Positions 41,373 to 51,819 of a DNA stretch of 64,000 nucleotides are shown in pieces. The notes under the pieces were generated by a model, which was given only the letters and a program-made list of their open reading frames with translations, had not been told where the DNA came from and ran no database searches. The translations under genes were made by a program, and so were the position numbers. Every line of letters begins with the position of its first letter. Position 1 is the stretch's first letter. This DNA is from Lactovum miscens (lineage in GTDB: Bacteria; Bacillota; Bacilli; Lactobacillales; Streptococcaceae): contig NZ_JACHHV010000007.1 in the NCBI RefSeq assembly GCF_014202895.1, positions 1 through 64,000 of the forward strand, given 5' to 3'.

Positions 41373-41390
41373 GTACGAATGGAAAAACAA
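41367..41390. other. attR core (24-bp direct repeat)
   Basis: Right copy of the att core. It runs from the -10 of the LCP gene through its first four codons, so integration leaves the LCP coding sequence intact while swapping everything upstream of the -10. Confidence 0.9.
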
Positions 41391-42863
41391 CTTCTAAACA
41401 GGTTGCGATATTTGCGCCAAAATTATGATTATTTGAGCCCACGTGAACTAAAAGAGCTGGCAAATCTAGAGGCAAGATTTGCTGCAGAAGAGAACTTTAG
41501 AACTCCAAGTACATCTCAGCAGCGTTTCAATGACGGGCTGGATGAAGATGAATATCAACCAGGCCAATTTTTAAAACCAGATTATCAGAATTATTATCGT
41601 GGAGATGAAGAAGATTGGGAGGGGATTGACGATTCACCCTATATTGACAATGGGTTTGAGGACTATGAAGATTCTGAGCATAATGAAAATCAAGATGAAC
41701 AATCCACACAAAATAACACCAGACTAAGTAGGCAAAGTTCTAAAAAAGCAGGGTCTTCAAGACGTCAAACTATATCTTCAAAAAACAGTAAGCCAAAGCA
41801 AAAGAAGAAGCACCATTGGATACGTAATATCTTCTTGCTTTTCTTAACAATCCTCCTTGTGTTAATTGGCTTCTTCATTTATGGGTATGCTCAAGGAAGT
41901 AAAGAAGCTGGTGGAGCCGTAAAGACTGAGACCTTTAATGGCCAAAAAACCAGCTCAGGCGCCATAAATATCCTTGTGATGGGAGCTGACCAACGTCCAA
42001 ACCAGTCTTCACAGGTTGCACATACTGATTCTATTATGATCGTTCAGTTTAATGCGAAGGACCATAAAGTTAAAATGTTGAGTATAATGCGTGATACTTT
42101 AGTCAATATTCCTGGCTACAGCAATGGATCAGATGATGACTTGAAGATTAACACAGCATTTACTCTGGGTGAACAAGAGGGTGGAAAAGGACCAGAGTTG
42201 CTCCGTGAAACCATTCAAGCAAATTTTGGTATTAAGTGTCAATACTATGCATTAACTGACTTCTCAAGCTTTGCATCAATCATTGATACCCTTTTCCCCA
42301 GTGGGGTGCCAATTGATGCTCAATTTGGTACAATTGGAGGTCAAACTTACAATGAAGTACCCGTGCCAGATGACCTATCAGCTACTGATGGAATTGTGGC
42401 AAGTGATAAAACCCTGTCTGATGAAGAGGCAACTGCTTATGGATATGATGCAGGTGGCATATTCATGATGATTAAGCAAGGACAGCAGAAGATGGATGGT
42501 CGAACTCTACTAAATTATTCTCGTTTCCGCCATGATGATAATAATGATTTTGGTCGTGTTCAGCGTCAACAACAAGTGATGTCAACTTTAATGTCAAATC
42601 TTAAGAATCCTCTTTCATTATTTACAGGAGCTTCTGCGCTAGGTAAAGCAAAAGCTTTGACTGAGACAAACATTCCGAATAGCTTTTTCCTATTAAATGG
42701 GCCTGGAGCTGTTTTGGATTTCAAGAATGGAACGTCAAAATACTCAGTTCCAGATCCAACTTTAAATGACTGGCAAAATGCATATGACCAGTATTATGGT
42801 CTCGGTTTGGAAATTGATATCCCAACATATAGTCAGAGAATTGAAAATTTTTTTGGAAATTAA
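41379..42863 (+). CDS. LCP-family (LytR-CpsA-Psr) cell wall ligase
   Basis: A 494-residue membrane protein: cytoplasmic N-terminal 145 residues (acidic then basic), one transmembrane helix (about 148-170), and an extracellular LCP domain (about 195-430) with ILVMGADQRPNQSSQVAHTDS split around the key Arg/Asp, VKMLSIMRDTLV, and NYSRFRHDDNNDFGRVQRQ (short form NYSRFRH). LCP enzymes attach polymers such as cell-wall polysaccharide or teichoic acid to peptidoglycan. It is the prophage integration target. This is of interest because the same polysaccharide class is the phage receptor. Confidence 0.88.
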   Translation: MEKQLLNRLRYLRQNYDYLSPRELKELANLEARFAAEENFRTPSTSQQRFNDGLDEDEYQPGQFLKPDYQNYYRGDEEDWEGIDDSPYIDNGFEDYEDSEHNENQDEQSTQNNTRLSRQSSKKAGSSRRQTISSKNSKPKQKKKHHWIRNIFLLFLTILLVLIGFFIYGYAQGSKEAGGAVKTETFNGQKTSSGAINILVMGADQRPNQSSQVAHTDSIMIVQFNAKDHKVKMLSIMRDTLVNIPGYSNGSDDDLKINTAFTLGEQEGGKGPELLRETIQANFGIKCQYYALTDFSSFASIIDTLFPSGVPIDAQFGTIGGQTYNEVPVPDDLSATDGIVASDKTLSDEEATAYGYDAGGIFMMIKQGQQKMDGRTLLNYSRFRHDDNNDFGRVQRQQQVMSTLMSNLKNPLSLFTGASALGKAKALTETNIPNSFFLLNGPGAVLDFKNGTSKYSVPDPTLNDWQNAYDQYYGLGLEIDIPTYSQRIENFFGN

Positions 42864-42884
42864 TGACTTTAAATTTATTTAGTA

Positions 42885-42919
42885 AAAAAGATTGAAATAT
42901 TAATTTTCAGTCTTTTTTT
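42885..42919 (+). terminator. terminator after the LCP gene
   Basis: AAAAAGATTGAAA and TTTTCAGTCTTTTT arms (about 42885-42917) with a short AT loop and T7. Single-gene transcript end. Confidence 0.7.
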
Positions 42920-42971
42920 GACTTAAAAGTACGATTTTGGAAAAATCACAATGAAAGCCCTTACGCTTTTC

Positions 42972-43000
42972 TTGATAAACGGAAATGATTTCAGTATAAT
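42972..43000 (+). promoter_or_regulatory. promoter of msmK
   Basis: TTGATA (42972-42977), 17 bases, TATAAT (42995-43000), 91 bases before the start codon. Confidence 0.7.
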
Positions 43001-43091
43001 TAGGCTATTGTTGAAGTAGTCCTAAAAATTTCAATGATAATACACATAAATAAACCGCCTGGGATGCAGGCAAAGAAAGGAAAATTATAGC

Positions 43092-44228
43092 ATGACTACG
43101 CTTAATTTGGAACACATTTTTAAGAAATACCCTTCTGCCACACAGTACGCAGTTGAAGATTTCAACATTGACATCAAGGACAAGGAATTTATTGTCTTTG
43201 TTGGTCCTTCTGGTTGTGGTAAATCGACGACACTTCGTATGGTTGCTGGACTTGAGGACATTACAGAAGGAACTCTCAGGATTAATGACAAAGTTATGAA
43301 TGATGTCGCTCCAAAAGATCGCGACATTGCTATGGTTTTCCAAAACTACGCTTTGTATCCGCATATGACTGTGTTCGATAACATGGCCTTTGGTCTCAAA
43401 TTAAGGAAGTTTGATAAAGCTGAAATAAAAAGACGTGTTGAAGAAGCAGCTGAGATTCTTGGTTTGACTAATTTACTTGACCGCAAACCGGCTGATTTGT
43501 CTGGCGGTCAACGTCAACGTGTTGCCATGGGACGTGCCATTGTTCGCGATGCTAAAGTTTTCCTAATGGACGAGCCTTTGTCAAACTTGGATGCTAAACT
43601 CCGTGTGTCAATGCGTGCTGAAATTGCTAAGCTCCACCGTCGGATCGGTTCAACTACAATTTATGTTACACACGATCAAACTGAAGCTATGACTTTGGCA
43701 GACCGCATTGTGATTATGTCATCTTCCCCAAATGCAGATAATTCGGGAACTGTAGGGAAAGTAGAACAAATCGGTACACCATCAGAGCTTTATTTGGAAC
43801 CAATAAATAAATTTGTCGCAGGGTTTATCGGTAGCCCAGCTATGAACTTCTTCAAAGTAACTTTTTCTAATGGAAAATTGCAAAATGGAAATGGGCTAGA
43901 TTTGACCCTTCCAGAAGGTCAAAATAAGCTTTTGAAAGCAAAAGGTTACGAAGGTAAAGAAATTACTCTTGGAGTTCGTCCCGAGGATGTTTCAGCAGAT
44001 CCGATTGTTCAAGATACTTTCCCCGAGTCGACAGTTCATGCAGAGGTAGTCGTTTCTGAATTGCTAGGTGCTGAAACAATGCTTTATAGTAGGATTGGAG
44101 AAACAGAATTTGTTTGCCGTGTTGAAGCACGTAATTTCCGTCAACCTGGTGAAAAAGTTGACTTAACTTTCAATTTGAATAAAGCGCATTTTTTTGACCT
44201 TGAGACAGAAATTCGTGTTACTAATTAA
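43092..44228 (+). CDS. msmK: multi-sugar ABC transporter ATPase (MsmK/UgpC type)
   Basis: A 378-residue ATPase energising carbohydrate ABC importers. Walker A GPSGCGKST at about 38-46, Q-loop FQNYALYPHM, signature LSGGQRQRVAMGRA near 137, Walker B VFLMDEPLSNLDAKLR, H-loop THDQTEA, then the C-terminal regulatory OB domain typical of MalK/MsmK (GFIGSPAMNF, GVRPEDV). No permease genes are beside it, fitting a shared ATPase serving several sugar importers. AAAGGAAA precedes the ATG. Confidence 0.92.
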   Translation: MTTLNLEHIFKKYPSATQYAVEDFNIDIKDKEFIVFVGPSGCGKSTTLRMVAGLEDITEGTLRINDKVMNDVAPKDRDIAMVFQNYALYPHMTVFDNMAFGLKLRKFDKAEIKRRVEEAAEILGLTNLLDRKPADLSGGQRQRVAMGRAIVRDAKVFLMDEPLSNLDAKLRVSMRAEIAKLHRRIGSTTIYVTHDQTEAMTLADRIVIMSSSPNADNSGTVGKVEQIGTPSELYLEPINKFVAGFIGSPAMNFFKVTFSNGKLQNGNGLDLTLPEGQNKLLKAKGYEGKEITLGVRPEDVSADPIVQDTFPESTVHAEVVVSELLGAETMLYSRIGETEFVCRVEARNFRQPGEKVDLTFNLNKAHFFDLETEIRVTN

Positions 44229-44238
44229 TTAAAATATC

Positions 44239-44259
44239 AAAGGGCTTATCGCCCTTTTT
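44239..44259 (+). terminator. terminator after msmK
   Basis: AAAGGGC (44239-44245), loop TTATC, GCCCTTT (44251-44257), ending in T5. Confidence 0.85.
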
Positions 44260-44412
44260 CATTTTAAACTATTAATAGCTGTAGTATAATTTGCGTATGA
44301 CAGAATATGAATGAATTCTTAAGATAATTAAATTTGACATGGGTCATTATATAACTAGTAAATTAGTAAGAATAAAATTAAAATATAGTAGATTGCAAAG
44401 GAACATTTAATT

Positions 44413-44691
44413 TTGAGTATACAATTATGTTTTTTATTCCTTTTATTGATATGGAATATCATTGTTTTTATCTTTTATGCTAAAGATAAATGGAGGGCGA
44501 CACATGGGTACTGGCGAATACCTGAGAATGTATTGCTAGTAGAAACCCTTTTAGCTGGAGGATTTGGTGCAATTTTGGCAGGGATGCTTGTTCATCATAA
44601 AACTAGAAAATGGTACTTCTGGCTTTCATGGATTATTGGCTTATTTGTTGATGTTTCACTTATTTATTTGATGCTAAAATATCTAAAATGA
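44413..44691 (+). CDS. DUF1294 membrane protein
   Basis: A 92-residue integral membrane protein with three hydrophobic helices and the family motif YAKDKWRA followed by RIPENVLLVETLLAGGFGA. Start is TTG with AAGGA upstream. Function unknown. Transcribed alone. Confidence 0.8.
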   Translation: MSIQLCFLFLLLIWNIIVFIFYAKDKWRATHGYWRIPENVLLVETLLAGGFGAILAGMLVHHKTRKWYFWLSWIIGLFVDVSLIYLMLKYLK

Positions 44692-44852
44692 GAAAATTAT
44701 AGGGTATTATTAATAAATCTTAAGGTTCAAGAAAGTCGTAAACCTTAAAATGATGTAGAATTAATATAATAAAATGAAGGTAGTGTTGAATCTATGGAGA
44801 TAGTTTAAACGCATACCTATAAATTTGTTAAGCAACTTGGAGGATTTATATC

Positions 44853-45521
44853 ATGATAAAGCTACTTTTGGTCGAGGATGATCTCGCCCTATCAAACTCT
44901 GTTACAGATTTTTTAGAATCTTTTGCGGAAGTAACTCAAACTTTTGACGGTGAAGATGGGCTTTACGAAGCTGAACAAGGGGTTTACGATATGATCTTAC
45001 TTGACTTGATGTTACCTGAGTTGAATGGTTTTGATCTATTAAAGCAACTCCGTGAAAAGGGAGTAAATACTCCTGTTCTAATTATGACAGCCAAAGAAGG
45101 ACTGGATGATAAGATGCGTGGCTTTGAAATAGGGGCTGATGACTACTTGACTAAGCCTTTTTACCTTGATGAGTTGAAGGCTAGGATTATGGCCCAACTA
45201 AAACGTGCAGGTAAGCTGGATGATGATAATATTTTGAACTATGCTGATTTAAGGCTTAACATGGCTAATCAAAATGTGACAATTGGTGATCAACCTGTTG
45301 AACTCTTAGGTAAGGAATTTGACCTTGTAGTTTATTTGCTTCAAAATCAAAACGTCATATTACCTAAAGAGCAAATTTTTGATCGGATTTGGGGCTTTGA
45401 CTCCGATACAACAGTCACAGTGGTTGAAGTATATATGTCCAAAATTCGTAAAAAACTGAAAGATACCGTGTTTGCAAGTAAATTGCAAACCTTGAGGAAC
45501 GTAGGTTATATTCTTAAGTGA
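44853..45521 (+). CDS. ciaR: response regulator CiaR
   Basis: A 222-residue OmpR-family regulator. Phospho-acceptor Asp51 in [10 protein letters not shown], acidic EDD at 8-10, Lys101 in TKPF, and a C-terminal winged helix ([37 protein letters not shown]). The sequence closely recalls streptococcal CiaR, which controls envelope stress and small RNAs. GGAGG precedes the ATG; the start of the kinase gene overlaps the stop. Confidence 0.88.
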   Translation: MIKLLLVEDDLALSNSVTDFLESFAEVTQTFDGEDGLYEAEQGVYDMILLDLMLPELNGFDLLKQLREKGVNTPVLIMTAKEGLDDKMRGFEIGADDYLTKPFYLDELKARIMAQLKRAGKLDDDNILNYADLRLNMANQNVTIGDQPVELLGKEFDLVVYLLQNQNVILPKEQIFDRIWGFDSDTTVTVVEVYMSKIRKKLKDTVFASKLQTLRNVGYILK

Positions 45522-46906
45522 TAAAGTTGATAAAAATAGAGAAATACTGGGAATTGTTTCGGCAGAAACTTAATAAATTTATAAAAGGGAGTGGTAAAAA
45601 TTTTTCTCGCTTCCTTTTGGCCTTTACTGGTATTTTCTTGGTACTCGCTGCTTTAATAATTCAAACAACTCGGGCTGGAATGTATAGTTCAACTGACAAT
45701 GATTTGCGAAGCAAGGCAATGGATCAGGCAGGACTGATTTATCAAGGGCAGAATTCATTTGCAAATTTTGGAGCACACGCGGCTTTACCTAATGATCAAA
45801 ATAACTCCTATAATAATGTAGTTAGTGATCGTCCTCTTCACAACGCAGGAAATTATGTTGTACTTTATGATCCTTCGGGTGCTGTAATTAACTATGAATC
45901 TGACCCAATGGCAGCCGCGGTTAAAGCAGAGAACCGAAAGGTCGATACAAGTTTTTCAGATGATGTGGGTTCTTACCATTTAGATGGGCAATCTTTCCGG
46001 ACAATTGTTGTCAAATTAGATAGTCTACAAGCCACAAATGGTAGCGTTATTGGCTATATCCAAATTTTCCAAAATGTTAATCAAATTGAAGATAGTCTTA
46101 ATATAATTACCTTTGAAGTTATTATTACAATGATTGCCTTTTGGTTTGTCTCACTGTTTGTTTCAGTCTATTTATCTCGGGTTTCACTAAGACCAGTTGA
46201 AGCTGCATTGGAGCGACAAAAAGCTTTTGTTTCAAATGCTAGTCATGAGCTTCGAACACCGTTAGCAATAATGCAAAATCGTTTGCAATTACTTTTTCAA
46301 AATCCTGACGCGACAATACTTCAAGAGTCTGAAAATATTTCTGCTAGTTTGAATGAAGTGCGAAATATGAGAGTTCTAACCTCCAACTTACTTAATATGG
46401 CTAAATCGGATGGAGCGATTGAGCCTCAGCCTGTTGATACGAACAAGATCTTCTTTGAAGAAGTTTTTGAAAATTATGGTATTTTGTCCCATGAGCGTCA
46501 AAGAACTTTTAATAGTTCAATTAATTTTGGGAAAGATCATCAGGGGGATAATGAGAAATTTAAACTTGATCAAGATCTTTTTAAGCAAGTGATGACGATT
46601 CTATTTGATAATTCAACAAAATACACGGATGAGGGAGGCGAGATTGATATGTCGCTAACTCTTTTCAAGAGCAAGAATGAATTGCAGTTGGTAGTAGCAG
46701 ACAATGGTCTCGGAATTTCTATTGCGGATAAGAAGAAAATATTTGATCGTTTTTTCCGTGTTGATGAAGCTAGAACTCGAGGTAAAGGAGGTCTGGGTCT
46801 TGGGCTCTCTCTTGCAAATGAAATTGTCACGGCTATGAAGGGAAAAATAACAGTAGAAGATAATAAGCCAAAGGGAACAAAATTTATTGTAAAAGTAAAG
46901 ATCTGA
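45518..46906 (+). CDS. ciaH: sensor histidine kinase CiaH
   Basis: A 462-residue kinase paired with CiaR by a four-base overlap. Two transmembrane helices (about 27-48 and 190-213) enclose an extracellular sensor of about 140 residues; then the H box [12 protein letters not shown] with His243, N box FDNSTKYT, and ATP lid [13 protein letters not shown]. Start is GTG-type overlap at 45518 read as initiating Met. A terminator follows at 46916. Confidence 0.88.
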   Translation: MIKLIKIEKYWELFRQKLNKFIKGSGKNFSRFLLAFTGIFLVLAALIIQTTRAGMYSSTDNDLRSKAMDQAGLIYQGQNSFANFGAHAALPNDQNNSYNNVVSDRPLHNAGNYVVLYDPSGAVINYESDPMAAAVKAENRKVDTSFSDDVGSYHLDGQSFRTIVVKLDSLQATNGSVIGYIQIFQNVNQIEDSLNIITFEVIITMIAFWFVSLFVSVYLSRVSLRPVEAALERQKAFVSNASHELRTPLAIMQNRLQLLFQNPDATILQESENISASLNEVRNMRVLTSNLLNMAKSDGAIEPQPVDTNKIFFEEVFENYGILSHERQRTFNSSINFGKDHQGDNEKFKLDQDLFKQVMTILFDNSTKYTDEGGEIDMSLTLFKSKNELQLVVADNGLGISIADKKKIFDRFFRVDEARTRGKGGLGLGLSLANEIVTAMKGKITVEDNKPKGTKFIVKVKI

Positions 46907-46915
46907 TATAATTGG

Positions 46916-46939
46916 AAAGACCACTGAAGGTCTTTTTTT
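46916..46939 (+). terminator. terminator after ciaRH
   Basis: AAAGACC (46916-46922), loop ACTGAA, GGTCTTT (46929-46935), then more T. Confidence 0.85.
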
Positions 46940-47249
46940 AAGATGGAAGCCTATTTTAGATTTAGAGAAGAGGTGTTATCTTTTTAGTTGTAAGAAAATT
47001 TAATGCTTATTGATGGAAAACATGGGGTTTGTATTTAGATTTATTGTCGGGATCGTGCATGTTAACTCTTGCTAAGGAAGTTTACTACAACCATGATTGT
47101 AATTTCTTTAAGATATTTAAAAAGAAAATTGTGATATTGATTGATCATTAAAAAGGAAGTCTCAATTAGGAGTTGAGCTGGACAAGTCTAAGCAGTGTAA
47201 GATATCTCCAATTTTGTAGTAAAATAGAGTGATCAGAAATGAGGAAAAA
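46940..47249. other. intergenic region before the dxs-like gene
   Basis: About 310 bases with no ORF of interest. TG at 47215-47216-like context with TAAAAT near 47220 is a possible promoter close to the gene. Nothing else is recognised. Confidence 0.35.
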
Positions 47250-48995
47250 ATGTTAATTTTAGATAAAGTAAATTCGCCTGAAGATGTGAAGGCTTTAGCT
47301 TTTGAAGAGCTTGAAGGATTGGCTCAGGATATTCGCGATACAATTCTTCATAAGGTTTCAACAGTGGGTGGACATGTGGGGCCAAATCTTGGCGTAGTTG
47401 AAATGACGATAGCTCTGCACCGTGTCTTTGAAAGCCCGAAGGATAAAATTATCTGGGATGTCAGTCATCAAACATATCCCCATAAGATTCTAACGGGCCG
47501 TAAATTTGGATTTATGGAAGGTCATTTTCATGATATCAGTCCTTATAGTAGCCAAGATGAATCTGTTCATGATTTTTTCAAGGTTGGACATACTTCAACT
47601 TCTATCGCCAACGCTTTAGGACTTGCTAAGGCAAGGGATTTGACAGATGGAGAAGGAAATATAATTGCCATCATCGGAGATGGTTCTTTATCAGGAGGAC
47701 TGGCATACGAAGCCCTAAACAACGCTGGTGACTATAAAGGAAATTTGATTATTATCGTCAATGACAACGATATGTCAATTGCTGAAAATCATGGAGGAAT
47801 GTATAGAAACTTACAGGATTTGAGAGAATCTCATGGTTTTGCAGAAGATAATATATTTAGGGCCTTTGGTTTGGAATACTTCTACGTTAAAGAAGGAAAT
47901 GATATTGCAAAGTTAGTTGAAGTATTTGAAAAATTTAAAAATATTAATCACCCAATTTTAATTCATATTAGAACTGAAAAAGGGCATGGTTATTTGCCTG
48001 CAGTTGAAAATAAAGAGGCTTGGCACTTCAAAGGTGCCTTTGATCTTGAGACAGGTAAATTAGCAAGCTTGCAACCGGCTGTTCGTAACTATAATGATGT
48101 GATTCATGAAGTTATGGAGAAAAAAATTGCCGAAGGTTCTCCAATTATTGCTATCAATGGTGGAATTCCTGGAAGCTTTAAATTGAAAGATTTCGCAGCC
48201 AAACATCCAGATCGTTATTATGATGCCGGAATTGCAGAACAATTTACTATCACTTTTGGTGGTGCTGTTGCAGCCGGTGGCGCACGACCAATTATCTTCC
48301 ATAACTCAACTTTCCTCCAAAGAGCTTACGATCAAATGGTGCATGATTTAGCAGCCAATAATGAACCTGCTCTAATTATGTTGCATGGTGGGGTTATTTC
48401 AGACACTGCAATTACCCATCAGGGAACTTTGGCAATGACATGGATTTCTAATATTCCAAATCTGGTTTATTTGGCTCCAACTTCAGAAGAAGAGCTTATT
48501 GCAATGATGAACTGGGCCTTGAGTCAGAACGAACATCCTGTGGTTATCCACCTTCCTGAGCATGGGATTGAACATCGTCCTTCGGCTTTTTCAAGTTTTT
48601 CAGAGACACATTACCAAATAACGAAATATGGGAAAGATGTTGCTCTTTTAGGACTTGGAGGTTTGTTTAGCAACGCAGAAAAAGTATCAAGCCAGCTGGA
48701 TAAGCTTGGAATTACTTCAACTCTAGTAAATCCTCTCCATATTAGCAAACTTGACAAATCAACCCTAAAATCATTGGCAATCACACATAAGGTTCTGGCT
48801 ACTTTTGAGGATGGTATATTAGATGGGGGATTTGGTCAAAAGGTAGCGGGATTCCTTGGAAATTATGAGATCAAGGTATTGAATTTTGGAGCAGATAAGG
48901 AGTTTAATGAAGAAGTTCCAGTTCCAGAATTATATGAACGCTATCATCTTTTGCCTGAATTGGCAGTAAAAGATATCATTGGAGCATTAGCATGA
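47250..48995 (+). CDS. dxs: 1-deoxy-D-xylulose-5-phosphate synthase-like enzyme
   Basis: A 581-residue thiamine-diphosphate enzyme that joins pyruvate and glyceraldehyde 3-phosphate. Visible: the DXS start [21 protein letters not shown], the ThDP motif [36 protein letters not shown] with the catalytic Glu, and a transketolase C domain. It is about 40 residues shorter than usual DXS. The ATG at 47250 follows GAGGA; GTG at 47229 is less likely. In lactococci, isoprenoids come from mevalonate, so a lone dxs may feed thiamine or pyridoxal synthesis or act otherwise. Overlaps yidD by four bases. Confidence 0.85.
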   Translation: MLILDKVNSPEDVKALAFEELEGLAQDIRDTILHKVSTVGGHVGPNLGVVEMTIALHRVFESPKDKIIWDVSHQTYPHKILTGRKFGFMEGHFHDISPYSSQDESVHDFFKVGHTSTSIANALGLAKARDLTDGEGNIIAIIGDGSLSGGLAYEALNNAGDYKGNLIIIVNDNDMSIAENHGGMYRNLQDLRESHGFAEDNIFRAFGLEYFYVKEGNDIAKLVEVFEKFKNINHPILIHIRTEKGHGYLPAVENKEAWHFKGAFDLETGKLASLQPAVRNYNDVIHEVMEKKIAEGSPIIAINGGIPGSFKLKDFAAKHPDRYYDAGIAEQFTITFGGAVAAGGARPIIFHNSTFLQRAYDQMVHDLAANNEPALIMLHGGVISDTAITHQGTLAMTWISNIPNLVYLAPTSEEELIAMMNWALSQNEHPVVIHLPEHGIEHRPSAFSSFSETHYQITKYGKDVALLGLGGLFSNAEKVSSQLDKLGITSTLVNPLHISKLDKSTLKSLAITHKVLATFEDGILDGGFGQKVAGFLGNYEIKVLNFGADKEFNEEVPVPELYERYHLLPELAVKDIIGALA

Positions 48996-49243
48996 AAAGG
49001 TTGTTAACTGCACCTGTAAAAGTTTATCAAAAATTTATTTCACCAGCTATACCACCAAGCTGTCGTTACTATCCAACCTGTTCAAATTATATGATTCAGG
49101 CCATTGAAAAACATGGTGTAAAGGGAGCTTTGATGGGAATTGCAAGGATCCTGCGATGCCATCCTTTTGTGCATGGAGGAATTGATTACGTACCAGATCA
49201 TTTTTCTCTAAGACGAAATCCGAATGAAGATGAAGGACAATAA
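48992..49243 (+). CDS. yidD: membrane protein insertion efficiency factor
   Basis: An 83-residue YidD protein: [37 protein letters not shown] and [14 protein letters not shown] are diagnostic, with three conserved Cys. Aids the Sec/YidC insertion path at the membrane. Overlaps the dxs-like gene (ATGA). A terminator follows at once. Confidence 0.93.
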   Translation: MKRLLTAPVKVYQKFISPAIPPSCRYYPTCSNYMIQAIEKHGVKGALMGIARILRCHPFVHGGIDYVPDHFSLRRNPNEDEGQ

Positions 49244-49275
49244 AAAATCTTAGTCAATATTGACTAAGATTTTTT
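49242..49275. terminator. bidirectional terminator
   Basis: A perfect 17-bp inverted repeat with no loop, AAAAAATCTTAGTCAAT (49242-49258) and its complement (49259-49275). T6 on each strand. Ends yidD and the converging hemolysin III gene. Confidence 0.9.
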
Positions 49276-49295
49276 ATTGTTATATTTTGGAAGGT

Positions 49296-49946
49296 TTAAC
49301 CAACATAAAAATAAATTGAGAACCAGATTAGCATTGCAGCTACTAGAACAAAGATATGCCATAAGACATGAGAGAAGAAAAATTTGTAGCGATAAATCAA
49401 GGCACCTACAGTATAAATGACACCACCGGCAACAAGTAGCCAAAAACCAGTAGCTGTCAAAAGGTGGTATAGAGGAAGAAAAGCTAATAAAATCAACCAG
49501 CCCATAACAACATATAATACGGTCGAGAATTTAGGAACTTGCTTAGCTCTAGGTAGAAAAATTGCTGTAAATACAATTCCTAGAATGGCACAAGGCCAAA
49601 CTATAGATAAGATGGTCCAGCCAATCCAGCCATTTAAGGTTATTAAGCAGTAAGGTGTATAAGTTCCAGCAATTAAAAGAAAAATTCCTGCGTGATCAAA
49701 GACTTGGAAAACCTTATGTGCTCTCGAGAAATATAGACTATGATGCAAAGTCGAAAAGAGGAATAGCAAAACTAACATGGCACCATATATTGTAAAGCTT
49801 ACAACCTCTATTGGTGATGAATTGTGGACACCTTTGAGAATAAGAAGGATCATACCAGCTATAGCTAGCCCTGTTGCTATTCCATGTGTTGTTGCATTGA
49901 AAATCTCATTAACGATGAGATAAGTTTTAGAAGTTTGTTTTTTCAT
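49296..49946 (-). CDS. hemolysin III family (TrhA/YqfA) membrane protein
   Basis: A 216-residue protein with seven hydrophobic helices and PAQR-type motifs: [37 protein letters not shown] (core: LHHSLYF, FDHAGI) and HVLWHIFVL. These carry the His/Asp/Ser metal ligands of the family. Role is thought to be membrane homeostasis rather than lysis. Overlaps udk by four bases, so they form an operon. Confidence 0.9.
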   Translation of the reverse strand: MKKQTSKTYLIVNEIFNATTHGIATGLAIAGMILLILKGVHNSSPIEVVSFTIYGAMLVLLFLFSTLHHSLYFSRAHKVFQVFDHAGIFLLIAGTYTPYCLITLNGWIGWTILSIVWPCAILGIVFTAIFLPRAKQVPKFSTVLYVVMGWLILLAFLPLYHLLTATGFWLLVAGGVIYTVGALIYRYKFFFSHVLWHIFVLVAAMLIWFSIYFYVG

Positions 49947-50584
49947 AATTTTTTAGTTCCCGACTCATTTAAGAAGCTAAATACCTTAGTACGAAGAATG
50001 TCAACTGCGACCTCATTGTCAATCCAATTTGGTACGATGATATTTGCATAGCGCTTTTGTGGTTGGACAAATTGATGATGCATGGGTTTAACTGTTCGAA
50101 GATATTGTTCAAGAACGGAGTCCATGGAACGGCCGCGCTCTTGAATATCTCGGCGGATACGGCGAATCAAACGAATATCATCATCTGTATCGACAAAGAT
50201 TTTAATATCCATCAAGTCGCGTAGTCTTTTATCTTCAAGAACTAGAACGCCTTCCACAATCAATACTTTGGTGGGTTCCTGGATAACTGTTTTGTCTGAT
50301 CGATTTGAAATCTTATAGTCATAAACTGGAACTTGAACTGAATTGCCTTTGAGCAATTCAGTTAGGTGGGTAATTAATAAGTCTGTATCAAACGCTAACG
50401 GATGATCATAGTTGGTTTTGTGCCTCTCTTCAAGTGTCAAATGAGTTTGTTCCTTATAGTATGAATCATGTTGAATCATTCCAACACTCTCATCAGGAAA
50501 GCTATTAAAGATTTCTTCTGCAATTGAAGTTTTTCCTGAAGCAGATCCACCTGTAACACCGATAATAATCATTTTTTCACTCAT
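49943..50584 (-). CDS. udk: uridine kinase
   Basis: A 213-residue kinase that phosphorylates uridine and cytidine in pyrimidine salvage. P-loop [12 protein letters not shown] at about 9-20, [21 protein letters not shown], and [14 protein letters not shown] motifs are standard. Ribosome binding site is weak (TTAACATG context) and the promoter faces leftward from about 50600. Confidence 0.95.
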   Translation of the reverse strand: MSEKMIIIGVTGGSASGKTSIAEEIFNSFPDESVGMIQHDSYYKEQTHLTLEERHKTNYDHPLAFDTDLLITHLTELLKGNSVQVPVYDYKISNRSDKTVIQEPTKVLIVEGVLVLEDKRLRDLMDIKIFVDTDDDIRLIRRIRRDIQERGRSMDSVLEQYLRTVKPMHHQFVQPQKRYANIIVPNWIDNEVAVDILRTKVFSFLNESGTKKL

Positions 50585-50626
50585 GTTAATATTTTAACAG
50601 ATTTTTTTCAGAAATTTTACTTTGAA

Positions 50627-50635
50627 TGATATAAT
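50627..50635 (+). promoter_or_regulatory. extended -10 for the oxidoreductase gene
   Basis: TG (50627-50628), A, TATAAT (50630-50635), 33 bases before the ATG at 50668. Confidence 0.6.
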
Positions 50636-50667
50636 TATAGACATAACAAGGAGGCTAGGATAAAATA

Positions 50668-51660
50668 ATGTTAAAATTAGGTGTGATTGGGACAAGCTGG
50701 ATTTGTCGCCAATTTATTGATGCGGCTCATGAAACTCAAGAATATGAGTTAAGAGCTGCTTACTCACGTTCAATTGAAAAGGGGCAAGAATTTGTAGCAG
50801 ACTTTTCAAATGTCGTTGTATTTAATGATTTATCAGACTTTGTCAATGATTCTGAAATTGATGTCATTTACATTGCTTCACCAAATTCACTTCATTTTCA
50901 GCAAGCCAAAGCTGCAGTTGAAGCAGGGAAAAACGTCATTGTTGAAAAACCTTGTTTCTCTAATCCAACTGAATTTAAAGAGATTTTTGATCTTGCGGAA
51001 AAGCACGGTGTCTTTGTTTTAGAAGCTGCTCGCCATATTCATGATGAGGCCTTTGCAATTGTTAAAGAATTTTTGTCCAATAAGACTATTTTGGGTGCAA
51101 ATTTGACGTATGCAAAATATTCATCCAAAATGTCGGCTCTCTTGGCTGGGGAATTGCCCAATAAATGGAACCCAAAGTTCTCAGGAGGTATTTTAGCCGA
51201 CTTAGGCGTATACCTTGTTTATTGGTCAATTGGTCAATTTGGTCAACCGCAGGTTGCGAAATATAATGCTCAACTCTTACCTTCAGGTGTTGATGTTTCA
51301 GGTGTTGGACTTCTTAGATATGATACCTTTGATATCAACTTGTTTAATGCTGGAAATCTTAATAGTTACTTGACAAGTGAGGTCTATACGAGTGAAGGAA
51401 CATTGGTTCTGGATAGTGTAGCTGGAACTGAAAATGCAACTTTTATTAAGTTAAATGGAGAAAAGGAAGAATTTACAATCAATCAAATTGAAAATCCTCT
51501 TTATGATGAAGCAAAAGCATTTTCAAATCTTTTAAATAATAATGATCATGACAAATATAGTTTGCTACTAACATTAGCCAAACAAGTAAATGATACTCTC
51601 TTTGAAATGAGAAAAACAGCTGGAATTGTATTTGATGCTGATAAACAAGAAAAAATTTGA
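50668..51660 (+). CDS. Gfo/Idh/MocA family oxidoreductase
   Basis: A 330-residue NAD(P)-dependent dehydrogenase-like protein. Rossmann start LGVIGTSWICRQFIDAA, DVIYIASPNSLHF and the EKP motif (NVIVEKPCFSN) are present; the C-terminal substrate domain holds FSGGILADLGVYLVYW. The substrate cannot be told from sequence. AAGGAGG precedes the ATG. Confidence 0.88.
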   Translation: MLKLGVIGTSWICRQFIDAAHETQEYELRAAYSRSIEKGQEFVADFSNVVVFNDLSDFVNDSEIDVIYIASPNSLHFQQAKAAVEAGKNVIVEKPCFSNPTEFKEIFDLAEKHGVFVLEAARHIHDEAFAIVKEFLSNKTILGANLTYAKYSSKMSALLAGELPNKWNPKFSGGILADLGVYLVYWSIGQFGQPQVAKYNAQLLPSGVDVSGVGLLRYDTFDINLFNAGNLNSYLTSEVYTSEGTLVLDSVAGTENATFIKLNGEKEEFTINQIENPLYDEAKAFSNLLNNNDHDKYSLLLTLAKQVNDTLFEMRKTAGIVFDADKQEKI

Positions 51661-51690
51661 TAGAATAAGGAAGTGTTTTTAATACTTCTG

Positions 51691-51763
51691 GGCTCCTTAG
51701 TTAATTTGGATATAACAAGTTCCTCCTAAGAATTAGTGGCTGGTTCGAATCCGGCAGGGGCCA
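51691..51763 (+). tRNA. tRNA-Arg (anticodon CCT)
   Basis: Acceptor GGCTCCT (51691-51697)/AGGGGCC (51756-51762), D stem GTTA/TAAC, anticodon stem AGTTC/GAATT with loop CTCCTAA (anticodon at 51725-51727), T arm GCTGG-TTCGAAT-CCGGC, discriminator A at 51763. Its 3' end borders the scar of a second prophage; tRNA-Arg(CCU) 3' ends are common phage attachment sites. Confidence 0.9.
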
Positions 51764-51819
51764 TTTTAAAAGCTTTTAACGATTTTACACGATCCTGTAA
51801 AACCTTATATATCAATGTT

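Noticed and set aside
42950-42990. Possible catabolite-responsive element before msmK
   Set aside because: Sequence around CGGAAATGATTTCA departs from the cre consensus at several fixed positions; too weak to list.
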